Assembly (NCBI GenBank): GCA_021208565.1
Contig: JAJOJN010000044.1
Location: 1 to 41,143, forward strand
DNA: 41,143 nt
Direction of reading: 5' to 3'
Origin: Nitrincola sp.
GTDB taxonomy: Bacteria; Pseudomonadota; Gammaproteobacteria; Pseudomonadales; Balneatricaceae
The notes under the pieces: model-generated
Told to the model about the DNA's origin: nothing
What the model saw: the letters and a program-made list of their open reading frames with translations, nothing else
Databases searched by the model: none
Translations under genes and position numbers: made by a program
In this document: positions 1 through 8,670 of the stretch, one piece after another
How positions within the stretch are numbered: position 1 is the stretch's first letter
Layout of the letters: each line of letters opens with the position of its first letter

Positions 1-120
1 CCGCTTGTATCCCCGCCCGAATTGGGCGAGGGTTTACGCGGAGTTTTGCTAAGTTGCTATTGACAGAACCCCACTCTATTCTGAAAATGGCTTTCAACTT
101 TTTAATATAGGTTCAATATT

Positions 121-1427
121 TTGGAAGACGCGTCGATAAGCTCATTGCTGATCCTGCTTGTTTTTCTTATCATCCTGTCAGCTTTCTTCTCCAGCTCTGA
201 ACCTCCATGATGGCGCTTAACCGTTATAGGTTAAGGCATCTCGTCAAAAAAAGCATCGTGGCGCCATCAATGCCAGCAGTCTACTTGAACGCCCCGATCG
301 TTTAATCGGCGTGATTCTGATAGGCAACAACTTCGTTAACATTCTGGCTTCAGCGATTGCCACAATTATTGCAGTCAAACTCTGGGGCGATGCCGGGATT
401 GCCATAGCAACAGGTTTACTCACACTGGTCATTTTGATTTTTGCCGAGGTCACCCCAAAAACACTTGCTGCACTGCATCCAGAACGGATTGCTTTTCCAG
501 CCAGTTTTGTCTTAAAACCGCTATTAAAGATTTTTTACCCACTGGTCTGGTTCATCAACATTATCACCAACAATCTGCTCAAACTCTTTGGTGTTAAAAC
601 GGACCATCATGGTAATGACCATCTCAGCACCGAAGAACTGCGTACTTTGGTTCATGAAGCAGGAGCGTTGCTGCCTAAGCGCAATCAGTCGATGTTGCTT
701 GGCGTCCTAGAACTTGAAGCGGTCACCGTCAATGACATCATGATTCCCAGAAATGAGGTAGAAGGGATCGATCTTGACCAGTCTATCGAACAGATCCTAG
801 AACAACTTTCGACCACACAACACACACGCCTGCCTATTTTCCATGGTGATATCAATCAGGTCGTTGGACTTCTTCACATGCGCAACTTGGCCCAGTTGAT
901 TCAACGTGGGGAAGTGACCAAAGACAGTATTTTAAAAGTCTCTAGGGAACCCTACTTCGTTCCAGAAAGCACCCCCTTACAAAACGCAATTACTCAACTT
1001 TCAAAAGCAAAGTCGCCGCATAGGGATTGTTGTTGATGAGTATGGTGATGTCGAAGGTATTGTGACACTGGAAGATATTCTTGAAGAAATCGTAGGTGAA
1101 CTTTCTGAAGAAAAGAATGATTTAGTCGAAGATATTCATCCGCAAGATGATGGCAGTTATTTTATCGATGGTGGCGCTTATGTCCGAGACATCAATCGAG
1201 CCCTGCATTGGGAGCTGCCAACAGACGGCCCGAAAACATTGAATGGCCTCATTACTGAAACTCTTGAATCACTTCCGGATGCCAATGTCTGTCTGGTAAT
1301 CGGCGAATATCGACTCGAAACACTGCAAATACAAGATAAGTTTATTAAAACAGTGCGCTTGATAGCGATCAAAAAAAGATCGACATCACTGACTATGACG
1401 TGCTGGTACCGCGCTCTGGACGAGTAG
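121..1427 (+). CDS. CNNM/CorB-type transmembrane CBS-domain protein (frameshifted)
   Basis: Member of the HlyC/CorC (UPF0053, YfjD/CorB) family: an N-terminal CNNM membrane domain, a pair of CBS domains and a C-terminal CorC_HlyC domain. The family is linked to magnesium/cobalt efflux or resistance at the inner membrane. Seen: a first hydrophobic helix from a TTG start at 121, the family motif IGNNFVNILASAIAT (from about 320), EVTPKTLAALHPERIA, a CBS region with NDIMIPRNEV, and VVDEYGDVEGIVTLEDILEE near 1040-1095. The reading frame breaks near 201 (GAA CCT should be GAA ACC), in the A run at 246-252, and near 995, before the second CBS motif. The exact stop is uncertain because an A7 run at 1371-1377 may hide another indel. 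The TTG start is the best in-frame choice but its ribosome site is weak. Family assignment is secure; start and end are less so. Confidence 0.8.
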
Positions 1428-1991
1428 GCATCGGCATCTTCATAGCAAAACCCACGGTGAGTAGTTCACAGATAATGTAAGCGGTTAAACCCCAGATACG
1501 CTCGTTTTCATAATCCCAATAGGGCAATTCCCATACTTGTCCTTGTACATTAAGTTGCTGTACTTTCGGTGGTCCTTGATCGACGAAGAAACGTATAGGC
1601 ACTTTGAAGACACGTGCGATTTCATTTGGACTTGGACGCAAAGGCAAGTTGACGGGAACGAGACCTACCCAAGGGGTAACATGCAATGGTGCTTTGAAAC
1701 AACTTGTCCTAAGGCGCCGCAAAGCTCTACTTTATTCGGAGGAATGCCGAGCTCCTCTTCGGTTTCTCTCAATGCAGTATGTGCTAACTCAATATCTTCG
1801 GGGTCTCTTTTACCGCCCGGAAAACAGACCTCACCACGGTGAGACTTAAGCATTGAGGAGCGAACAGTCAGGATAATCTCAGGGTCTAGCTCAGATGCTG
1901 TGATAGGTATCAACACAGCCGCTTCAGGTCCATTTTTGCGCAATCGCCATGGATGATGGTGTTGAATTCGATGAATAGCCTGTTTAAGCAT
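1393..1991 (-). CDS. nudL: Nudix hydrolase, CoA pyrophosphatase type (frameshifted)
   Basis: Probable coenzyme A pyrophosphatase (NudL/YeaB, former UPF0035), which cleaves CoA and its derivatives to 3',5'-ADP and phosphopantetheine in the cytosol. Seen: the CoA-type motif RGEVCFPGGKRDPED followed by ALRETEEELGI, with the spacing and the Asp that CoA-type enzymes have in place of the standard Nudix box, then GQVVSKH and TPWVGLVPV. The frame is lost once, between these last two motifs (near 1690, a missing base), so the gene reads as two pieces. Corrected length is near 199 residues, normal for the family. Its 3' end overlaps the tail of the convergent CNNM gene, so one of the two ends may be wrong. 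It is divergent from the zinc-ribbon Nudix gene that starts at 2089. Confidence 0.8.
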
Positions 1992-2088
1992 AAGCGCCCC
2001 CTGTCAAATTAATCATAACCCTAAACAAACGGGTCGACTAGTTGTATCGCCTCTGACTACAATGAGTAGAGGCTAGAAGGAAAGTTCG

Positions 2089-2661
2089 ATGAAATACTGT
2101 TCAAAATGCGGATCACAGGTAGAGCAAAAAATTCCAGCGGGCGATAACCGTCATCGTTACGTCTGTAATCACTGCCATACCGTCCACTATGAAAACCCTT
2201 GTATCATTGCGGGCTGTTTGCCTGTCTACCAAGATCGAGTGTTACTGTGTAAACGTGCGATTGAGCCGCGTTATGGCTTATGGACACTCCCTGCCGGTTT
2301 TATGGAGAATGGTGAATCAACCGAGCAGGCGGCTAAGCGAGAGACACTTGAAGAGGCGAATGCCAGCGTTATCATTCGGAGCCTCTATACCGTCACCTCC
2401 ATTCTGCATGTTGATCAAGTGCAAATGATCTACCTAGCAGAACTTCCTGAACCTAGTTTTTCCATCAGTGAGGAGTCGCTTGAGGTGCGCTTGTTTGCAG
2501 AAAGCGAGATACCTTGGGATGCACTTGCCTTCCCAACGATTCATAACGCCCTAAAATTCTACTTTAGTGACCGTAAAGAAGGTTACTTTCCACTACGCCA
2601 TATTCAGCTCAGCAGAGGCCCTGAAGGAGAGCTCTGCTGCGAAATGGGCACTCATCAATGA
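2089..2661 (+). CDS. Zinc-ribbon Nudix hydrolase (NudC-like architecture)
   Basis: Nudix hydrolase of 190 residues with an N-terminal zinc ribbon: Cys4, Cys7, Cys26 and Cys29 form two CxxC knuckles. The Nudix box runs from Gly70 (GFMENGE at 70-76) through RETLEE at 84-89; the last part reads ANA instead of the usual xGU. This layout resembles the catalytic half of NADH pyrophosphatase (NudC) but the NudC N-terminal domain and its SQPWPFP-type signature are absent, so the substrate is open: ADP-ribose, FAD or another nucleotide diphosphate are possible. A good ribosome site, AGAAGG, lies at 2075-2080. It is divergent from the CoA-pyrophosphatase gene and its last 7 bases overlap the end of the convergent V-ATPase subunit A gene. 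Confidence 0.85.
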   Translation: MKYCSKCGSQVEQKIPAGDNRHRYVCNHCHTVHYENPCIIAGCLPVYQDRVLLCKRAIEPRYGLWTLPAGFMENGESTEQAAKRETLEEANASVIIRSLYTVTSILHVDQVQMIYLAELPEPSFSISEESLEVRLFAESEIPWDALAFPTIHNALKFYFSDRKEGYFPLRHIQLSRGPEGELCCEMGTHQ

Positions 2662-4472
2662 TCAGTGCCAGATAGGGACTCAATTTCCTGCCATAGCCGC
2701 TGATACTCAGGACTATCCTGCCGAGTGTAGTTTAAGTTTCTAAGCAAACCGGTGAGATGAACGAAATGCTTACGCACCGCTTCCTTAGTAGAGAGTGCAG
2801 GTAGCTGACTCAAGCTTTTTACCAACAATCTAAATAGATCTCGCTGCCTTGAAATGGGTGTTGAAATATCGACTGGATCGAAGGCATCCTGCTGCAGATA
2901 CACTTGATCAAGGCATTGGGATTTTTGCCACAGAATATAGTCATTCAGTGTTACACCCTCCTCGCCCGTCACCTGCATCATTTGTTGTACCTCTTCACCC
3001 TGTCGCAACAGCGCCAGCATCTCTCTAACCTGAGGCACCCACTCTGCATCCAAATGGGTATTAAACCAATTTTCTAACTGGCTTAAATAACGTGACCATG
3101 AAATCAGTGGATCAACAGCAGGATAAGCCCGCTTGTAGGCACGATCGGCACTTAATCCTAAGAAGGTTTTCACCGTCCGCAAAGTGGATTGTGTGACAGG
3201 TTCTTCAAAATTCCCCCCAGCAGGCGACACGGTGCCTATCAGCGTCAAACTACCAATCGAGCCATCATTCGTTTTGACCAAACCTGCACGTTCATACAAG
3301 GCCCTTACCGCTGAATCCAAGTAAGCCGGGAAGGCTTCTTCACCCGGAATTTCTTCCAAACGACCTGAAGTTTCACGCATCGCCTGTGCCCAACGTGATG
3401 TTGAATCAGCAATCAGAAGCACGTTGTAGCCCATCTGACGATAATATTCACTAATGGTAATTCCGGTATAGATAGAAGCCTCTCGTGCAGCTACAGGCAT
3501 GGATGAGGTATTACAGATGATTACCGTCCTGTCCATTAAAGTCCCACCTTTGGGGTCAGGTGTTTTCGGGAACTCCGTAATGGTTTCAACCACTTCACCC
3601 GCTCGCTCGCCGCAGGCAACAATAACCACGATATCCACATCAGAATAACGCGAGATGAGACTTTGAAGAACCGTTTTACCCGCACCAAAAGGCCCAGGGA
3701 TACAAGCTGTACCCCCCTTAGCAACAGGAAAGAAAGTATCAATCAGACGAATGGTGGTGAGCATCGGCTGTTCAGGATAAAGCCGCTCACTGACTCCCGA
3801 GCGCAACAAGTCACGATTGACAGGGATACGTACCGGCCAGAACTGACGCATGGTAATTTCATGCTCTTCACCCTGCGCATCTTTCAAGCGCACCACCGGT
3901 GTCGTAACCGTAAAACTACCCTCTTGAACCCAGGTCACCTCAAGCTGACCGCGAAGGTTAAACGGCACCATAATTTTGTGCGAAAAGCGACGCTCTTGGA
4001 CTTTACCCAGCGGATCACCAGCATGTACCTTAGCACCTATTTTTACCGTGGGTTGAAACGCCCATAAATGCTGATTATCGATGCCATCGACATCTAAACC
4101 TCGGGGTAAAAAGAAACCTTGCTGGGCAGCAATCAATTCGAGTGGGTTTTGTAAACCATCATAGATCTGCCCCAACAATCCAGGCCCTAAGGCGACCGAT
4201 AGCAAGCGCTCACTTTGCTCAACACGATCACCTATCGCAACACCACGTGTGTTTTCAAACACCTGAACATCTGCTTCACCATGACGAACACGCAGTACCT
4301 CTGCCTGAAGACGCTCTTGGCGTCGATCAGCAGGACGGCGTTCCGGGCAGATATAAACCACCTCATTTTTGATTAGCGGATAAAAATCACCCTGCTCATC
4401 TTTCATCAAACGAATGGTCACAATATCGTCTTTTACCCCAGTCACTCGGGCTGTAATTGGCGTTCCATTCAT
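2655..4472 (-). CDS. atpA: V/A-type ATPase catalytic subunit A
   Basis: Catalytic A subunit (605 residues) of a bacterial V/A-type rotary ATPase, part of the soluble A3B3 head. Seen: the P-loop GPFGAGKTV at residues 260-268 with Lys266 and Thr267, the long non-homologous insert before it that marks A against F-type beta subunits, and the conserved stretch SRWAQAMRETSGRLEEIPG that carries the catalytic glutamate region. The ATG overlaps the stop of the upstream DUF2764 gene (ATGA, 4469-4472), so the two are translationally coupled. It is the last gene of the operon, unusual because A normally sits directly upstream of B. The gene is intact. The product hydrolyses or makes ATP while the membrane part moves sodium ions or protons. 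Confidence 0.97.
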   Translation of the reverse strand: MNGTPITARVTGVKDDIVTIRLMKDEQGDFYPLIKNEVVYICPERRPADRRQERLQAEVLRVRHGEADVQVFENTRGVAIGDRVEQSERLLSVALGPGLLGQIYDGLQNPLELIAAQQGFFLPRGLDVDGIDNQHLWAFQPTVKIGAKVHAGDPLGKVQERRFSHKIMVPFNLRGQLEVTWVQEGSFTVTTPVVRLKDAQGEEHEITMRQFWPVRIPVNRDLLRSGVSERLYPEQPMLTTIRLIDTFFPVAKGGTACIPGPFGAGKTVLQSLISRYSDVDIVVIVACGERAGEVVETITEFPKTPDPKGGTLMDRTVIICNTSSMPVAAREASIYTGITISEYYRQMGYNVLLIADSTSRWAQAMRETSGRLEEIPGEEAFPAYLDSAVRALYERAGLVKTNDGSIGSLTLIGTVSPAGGNFEEPVTQSTLRTVKTFLGLSADRAYKRAYPAVDPLISWSRYLSQLENWFNTHLDAEWVPQVREMLALLRQGEEVQQMMQVTGEEGVTLNDYILWQKSQCLDQVYLQQDAFDPVDISTPISRQRDLFRLLVKSLSQLPALSTKEAVRKHFVHLTGLLRNLNYTRQDSPEYQRLWQEIESLSGTDH

Positions 4473-5167
4473 CTATTCATGTCCTCAAACAATCGATTCA
4501 ATTGCTGCTGAATGCCGCTGCTGTTAATCAGGGTATCACTCAGATGTTGAAAATCAGTTAATGCGGTGTCGCTGTCACTTTTTAGACGACGCTCGGCGAT
4601 ACCCCAACGCAACACAAAAGAGATCACGGTTTCGATCGTGAAGTGATGATTTCTTTCGGTGGCAAGCAATGATTGCCAAGCATACCGATCAAGCTGGTGT
4701 TGCAACTCACCGGTTAATTGGTGATTGAATAGCTCACACCAGTGTTCCAAAGGGGCGATCTGTTTTTCCAATGCAAAACAGGGTTCTTTCCAGTGATGAC
4801 GAATCCACTCAGTCCATCGCCCAAACCCCACAAAGTGTTCAGCCGAGGTGTTCGAACGTTGACGATATCTAAGCGCCGCAATCACCGTTTGCACTTCGAG
4901 TCGCTGAATGATGATCTCTTGAAGTGTCAAGGAGCTTAACTCTTGAAGCTGCTTACTCCACAACTGCACACGCTCCCTATCGGGCTGAATATCATTTAAC
5001 GCAGGATGATAAAGGTTTTCGGCGACTTCCAATTGCCGTTGATCTATTGCACTCAACAGGGTAAGGCGTCGATTTAATGCAATTCTCGACAACGGCAGTT
5101 GAGTACATTTTTCCATCTGCTCAGGCAACCAAGGCAGACTGGTGACCAAGGTATAATAATCCGCCAC
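4469..5167 (-). CDS. DUF2764 protein of V-ATPase operon (subunit C-like)
   Basis: A 232-residue helical protein whose first 20 residues (ADYYTLVTSLPWL) match the start of the DUF2764 family. That family is found in V-type ATPase operons of Chlamydiae, spirochaetes and some other bacteria, always between subunits E and A, as here. It is rich in Trp, Leu and charged residues with no membrane helix or signal. By position, and because no recognisable subunit C gene is present, it may serve as the central-stalk socket that joins rotor ring and shaft; this is inference from context. Start shares one base with the stop of atpE (5167), and its end overlaps atpA by four bases. No other role is evident. 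Confidence 0.8.
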   Translation of the reverse strand: MADYYTLVTSLPWLPEQMEKCTQLPLSRIALNRRLTLLSAIDQRQLEVAENLYHPALNDIQPDRERVQLWSKQLQELSSLTLQEIIIQRLEVQTVIAALRYRQRSNTSAEHFVGFGRWTEWIRHHWKEPCFALEKQIAPLEHWCELFNHQLTGELQHQLDRYAWQSLLATERNHHFTIETVISFVLRWGIAERRLKSDSDTALTDFQHLSDTLINSSGIQQQLNRLFEDMNR

Positions 5168-5850
5168 TAGCGAATCACCCCTTCTAATAAAGCTCGGAAA
5201 CGAGGCTGTAGATGCTTTAATAACACTTCGGCAATTGAAGCTTCGGTCAGATCAATTTCGATCTCTTTACCGACTAAACGAATTCGCAGACCACGACCAT
5301 TATGGGTATCCAAACTAACACCGTCACGAAGCAGATCACCTGAGAGTGATTGCACGAATTGGCTTAACTGCCCTTGACGATATTCATGAGCATTTCGGCG
5401 CAACTCATCCAAGCCAATGAATTCATCGGGTAGCAATATTTCCAATTGATGGTTAGCTAATTGCGATTGATCTCGAACCTTACCGGCCAGTTCAAGAATT
5501 AAGCGTCGCATAAATTCTTGATTATCCATTTGCTGCTCAACCAGACGCTCTACCTGATCTGCAAAACTTAGTGCCATGGTTTCTTTTAGAGATAGCAGTA
5601 GATCTCTCGCTGCCATTTTTAGGGCGTCTTCACCGGCTTTTCGAGTTTGATCCGCCTCTTTTTTCGCCGTCATCCTGATCAGCTCTGCTTCATGACGCGC
5701 TTCATCTAGCATTTGAGTGGCTTTTTGGCGTGCATCTTTTAGCAACAGTTCAGCTTCTTCGCGCCCACGTTGTACACCTTGATCCCTAAGCTGCTCAATT
5801 AAAGCCTCGACACCAGAGGAAGGGTGATGTTTTTCATGCTGATTCATCAA
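5167..5850 (-). CDS. atpE: V/A-type ATPase peripheral-stalk subunit E
   Basis: Subunit E (227 residues) of the peripheral stator stalk. Seen: a long charged helix at about residues 15-85, rich in Glu, Lys, Ala and Arg with repeated EAELL / ARQKA / ARHEAEL patterns typical of the stalk coiled coil, then a compact C-terminal domain (about 95-227) ending in LLKHLQPRFRALLEGVIR. In the family this domain binds the top of the A3B3 head. No separate subunit G/H is seen in the operon, so E may work with a partner coded elsewhere or as a homodimeric stalk. It lies 6 bases after atpK and shares one base with the DUF2764 gene, so co-translation is likely. The gene is intact. Confidence 0.88.
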   Translation of the reverse strand: MMNQHEKHHPSSGVEALIEQLRDQGVQRGREEAELLLKDARQKATQMLDEARHEAELIRMTAKKEADQTRKAGEDALKMAARDLLLSLKETMALSFADQVERLVEQQMDNQEFMRRLILELAGKVRDQSQLANHQLEILLPDEFIGLDELRRNAHEYRQGQLSQFVQSLSGDLLRDGVSLDTHNGRGLRIRLVGKEIEIDLTEASIAEVLLKHLQPRFRALLEGVIR

Positions 5851-5856
5851 CCACTC

Positions 5857-6303
5857 CTACGCTGGAACACCAGCACTAATCACCAAGGCAAAGATAAACG
5901 CAAATACCGCAAAGCCCTCGACAATTGCAGCCGGTGCCAGAGACATACCGAATATCTCGGGACGAATTTTCGACACATTTATCGCTGACGCACAACTACG
6001 ACCTTGATAGATCGCACTAAACATCAATGCCAAACCGCAAAGTAGACCAATGCCAGCCAATCCAGCTGCATTTTCCGGTGTAACGTCACGATTAAGCGCG
6101 AACATCACCACAATGCCATAGATAGACTGAGAAGAGGGCATCGCCGAAATACCGATATAGCGACCATGTCCTGTTTCAGTTTCCAACAAGGCTCCTGCTG
6201 CCGCCTGACCAGCCAGAGAACAGCCAATCATACTGCCAATAGCACCCAGCGCCATGGGACCATAAAGTCCAGCCCAGCCTAACGCCATAATTAGGTTGTC
6301 CAA
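5857..6303 (-). CDS. atpK: V/A-type ATPase proteolipid (rotor ring) subunit K
   Basis: Proteolipid of 148 residues forming the membrane rotor ring, with four membrane helices arranged as two fused hairpins (about 10-38, 55-80, 82-106, 120-145). The ion-binding carboxylate is Glu129 in the last helix (AIVEGFAVF). Residues that line the sodium site of the Enterococcus hirae NtpK ring have counterparts here at constant offsets: Gln59 (for Gln65), Ser58 (for Thr64), Gln100 (for Gln110) and Glu129 (for Glu139), while Met55 stands for Leu61, which acts through its backbone. This points to sodium binding, although proton use cannot be ruled out by sequence. The start overlaps the end of subunit I by 13 bases. 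The gene is intact. Confidence 0.93.
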   Translation of the reverse strand: MDNLIMALGWAGLYGPMALGAIGSMIGCSLAGQAAAGALLETETGHGRYIGISAMPSSQSIYGIVVMFALNRDVTPENAAGLAGIGLLCGLALMFSAIYQGRSCASAINVSKIRPEIFGMSLAPAAIVEGFAVFAFIFALVISAGVPA

Positions 6304-8069
6304 GGTGTAACCTCCTGTTTTGAGAAAGGCTTAAAGGCATAACCTTCATCCGCCAAACTCCAGTTGTAGAATTCAATTAAATTAAGACGCAATCCATGAA
6401 TGACGCCACTGACGACCGTCAATACAAAGTTGAGCAAGTGCCCTGCCAGTAAAATGAGCAACTGTAAGAAAACACCAATACCCGGAAGCGCACTGGCAAC
6501 ATCAACAGATAACTGATTAAAGGTGATCGCCAAAGAAGCACTTGCCAGCCCCAGCGCGAACAAGCGAAGGTAGCTCAAAACATCACCAAAAAGTTTAGTG
6601 ATGATTGGTGAGCGCTAACGCACCGCCAATCAGGTTACGCAATTGCCACTGTTGCTTTTGATTAGTCATGGCTAAAACCGTGATTAACGAAGCGCTGAAG
6701 ATCAACCAGTGCAACAGGTGGAAACCTTGCAACCAACCCAATAAGGCTGACAAAACAGCTATCGCCCAACCCACTGACGCCCAAGCTTCTAAATACCGTC
6801 TTCTTACCCAAGCCATCATCAGGTTAGCTAAAACCAGATGCAGCGCCCCAAAACTGATGGAGAAGCGCATCATGGCGTCAAAATCCTGCAAGTCTAGAAT
6901 TTTAAGATTGGCAAGCGCGGCAATAGGGGCTGATGCACCAAAATAACTGCCGACTAATACACCCCAAACCAAACTGGCACCGGTTAAGGTCACGGCTAGA
7001 GAGCGCAAACGCCTTGATGTTTCGCTAGCTGCCATGTCTTTCCAGTAATAAAGTAAAACCAATCCCATCATGAGTGCATAGCCCGCATCGGACATAATGA
7101 TGGCAAAAAAGGCAGCAAAGGAGAAAAAGACCACTCTTGAAGGGTCCCAGCTTCGGTAACCCGGCATTTGGAAAAAGCTAACTAACTCCTGACCACCTTG
7201 TAATTTTTCGGGATTATCTAAGAGTGTGGGCGGTAACTCTTCGTGCTCAGGTTCTTCCACCAAACATGCCAAACCATGCGTTTGCGCAAACTCAGATACA
7301 TCCGCCACATGCTTCTGCGCCACCCAGCCTTGAACAGCAAAAATCTCGTCATAATCCAGCGTTTGATCTGACACTTCCACGAGCGATGCTCGATCTTCAG
7401 TATCTGCAATACAACGCTGCACTGATAAATCCAACGTGTTAAAGCCTCACGCTCTGCCTCTACCGCTTCAAGCTCAATTTCAAGATCTTCTAAATTCTGC
7501 TCTAATTGACTCAAGGGCACCGTACCCGTCAGGGTTCTCGCCACAGGCATACGGTTAGCATCAGGTTCATGCTCAGATAGCACAACCACATAAGCGTTAC
7601 GATTATCTCGATAGACACAGGTCCAGGTTAATCCTGAACGCTCAACCGCAGGCATCTTGTAGTTAGGCACCAAGTAGAACCACAACTTGTGACCGGCCAG
7701 ATCTGCAAGATCTGGAAAAACAAAATCCCCCCAAGGGGTAAGGTCTTTAATACGTTTTTCTAGAAAGTCTCGACGAGACATCAAATCAAGGCGCTGACTG
7801 CGATTATGATCAATACGATCCAGCATCTCGCCCAGATTAAACTGTTTGAAGCGAACCACTTGCCGACGCTTTTCACGACTACTCAACAGATATTGTAAAG
7901 CTCTTTTGAGTCTTTCGGGGTTCACCACCTCTTCAGACACTTCTCGCTGCTCTGTTTCTTTCAGCGGAATGACGTGCATCACTCCAAGCTGTTGCAACGC
8001 GTCTAGAAGTTGGAGCTTATGCTCCGTTAATCCGACCAATGAGATTTTTTTAAGCGATAAGATACTCAT
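6291..8069 (-). CDS. atpI: V/A-type ATPase membrane subunit I (two frameshifts)
   Basis: Subunit I, the stator membrane subunit (homologue of eukaryotic subunit a) that forms the ion path against the rotor ring. Corrected length is near 592 residues: an N-terminal cytosolic part with coiled coil (to about residue 300), then about seven membrane helices. Seen: SFFQMPGYRSWDPSRV and FFAIIMSDAGYALMMG at the domain border, and near the C-terminus GDVLSYLRLFALGLASASLA with the essential Arg, then GHLLNFVL and HGLRLNLIEFYNW. The frame breaks near 7437 (between EALT and LDLSVQR) and near 6600 (one extra base between LTN and ITKLFGDV), so it reads as three pieces. Start overlaps the stop of atpD (ATGA). 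I read the breaks as sequence errors, since the rest of the operon is intact. Confidence 0.9.
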
Positions 8070-8668
8070 AGCGGCAGATCCATCCGCTTGCGCTTAGCAA
8101 TTTTGGCACGAACCACACCGGCTCTCTCCGCATCAGCTAAAGAGATTTGTATTTTACGAATATTCTGACGTGCTTGTGGTATCAACACCTTATCAAACAA
8201 ATTAAGGCGCTGAGTGGTTTTCTGTAAACCATGGTTAAGACACTCTAAACGCTTGTTGATGAGCTGCTGTTCAATTTCAAGAGTAACCTGCTGCTTAAGC
8301 AATGCTGTCAAATGATCTAGCCAGTGTTCACTTGCCAGACAAGAATAGGGTTCTTGGACAATATCCAGTGATTTAAGCTCAGGTAGACGTATACCAACAA
8401 GATTAACTTGCTCAATCTCAATGGATTGAATTTTAATGAGCTGATCCACCCTACCTTGAAAATTAGGCAGCATGGTCAACTGTGATTTTACCTGTTGCTC
8501 TATTTCAAGCAGCTGTTTTTGCTGTTGCTTTAATAATAGCTCTGTTGCAGAACGAGCTGCCAGTAACTGTTTGCGTTTCAGATCAAGCGCTGGCACAAAC
8601 TTTTGATAGGCCTTAACCTTGCGACCTTCTTTGTTGAGCGTGCTTTTATTAAGCGCTAATCGAGCCAT
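8066..8668 (-). CDS. atpD: V/A-type ATPase central-shaft subunit D
   Basis: Subunit D (200 residues), the central rotor shaft that turns inside the A3B3 head, analogous to F-type gamma. Seen: the family start MARLALNKSTLNKEG, long heptad-rich helices at about 10-75 and 120-190 that would form the left-handed coiled coil, and a basic C-terminal tail (AKRKRMDLPL). It begins 2 bases after atpB stops and its stop overlaps the start of atpI by four bases. The usual partner of D, subunit F, is not recognisable in this operon, as in the seven-gene operons of Chlamydia and Treponema. The gene is intact. Confidence 0.92.
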   Translation of the reverse strand: MARLALNKSTLNKEGRKVKAYQKFVPALDLKRKQLLAARSATELLLKQQQKQLLEIEQQVKSQLTMLPNFQGRVDQLIKIQSIEIEQVNLVGIRLPELKSLDIVQEPYSCLASEHWLDHLTALLKQQVTLEIEQQLINKRLECLNHGLQKTTQRLNLFDKVLIPQARQNIRKIQISLADAERAGVVRAKIAKRKRMDLPL

Positions 8669-8670
8669 GC

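Noticed and set aside
3663..4067. 134-codon plus-strand open frame opposite V-ATPase subunit A
   Set aside because: Antisense to a strongly conserved gene, no ribosome site and no recognisable product.
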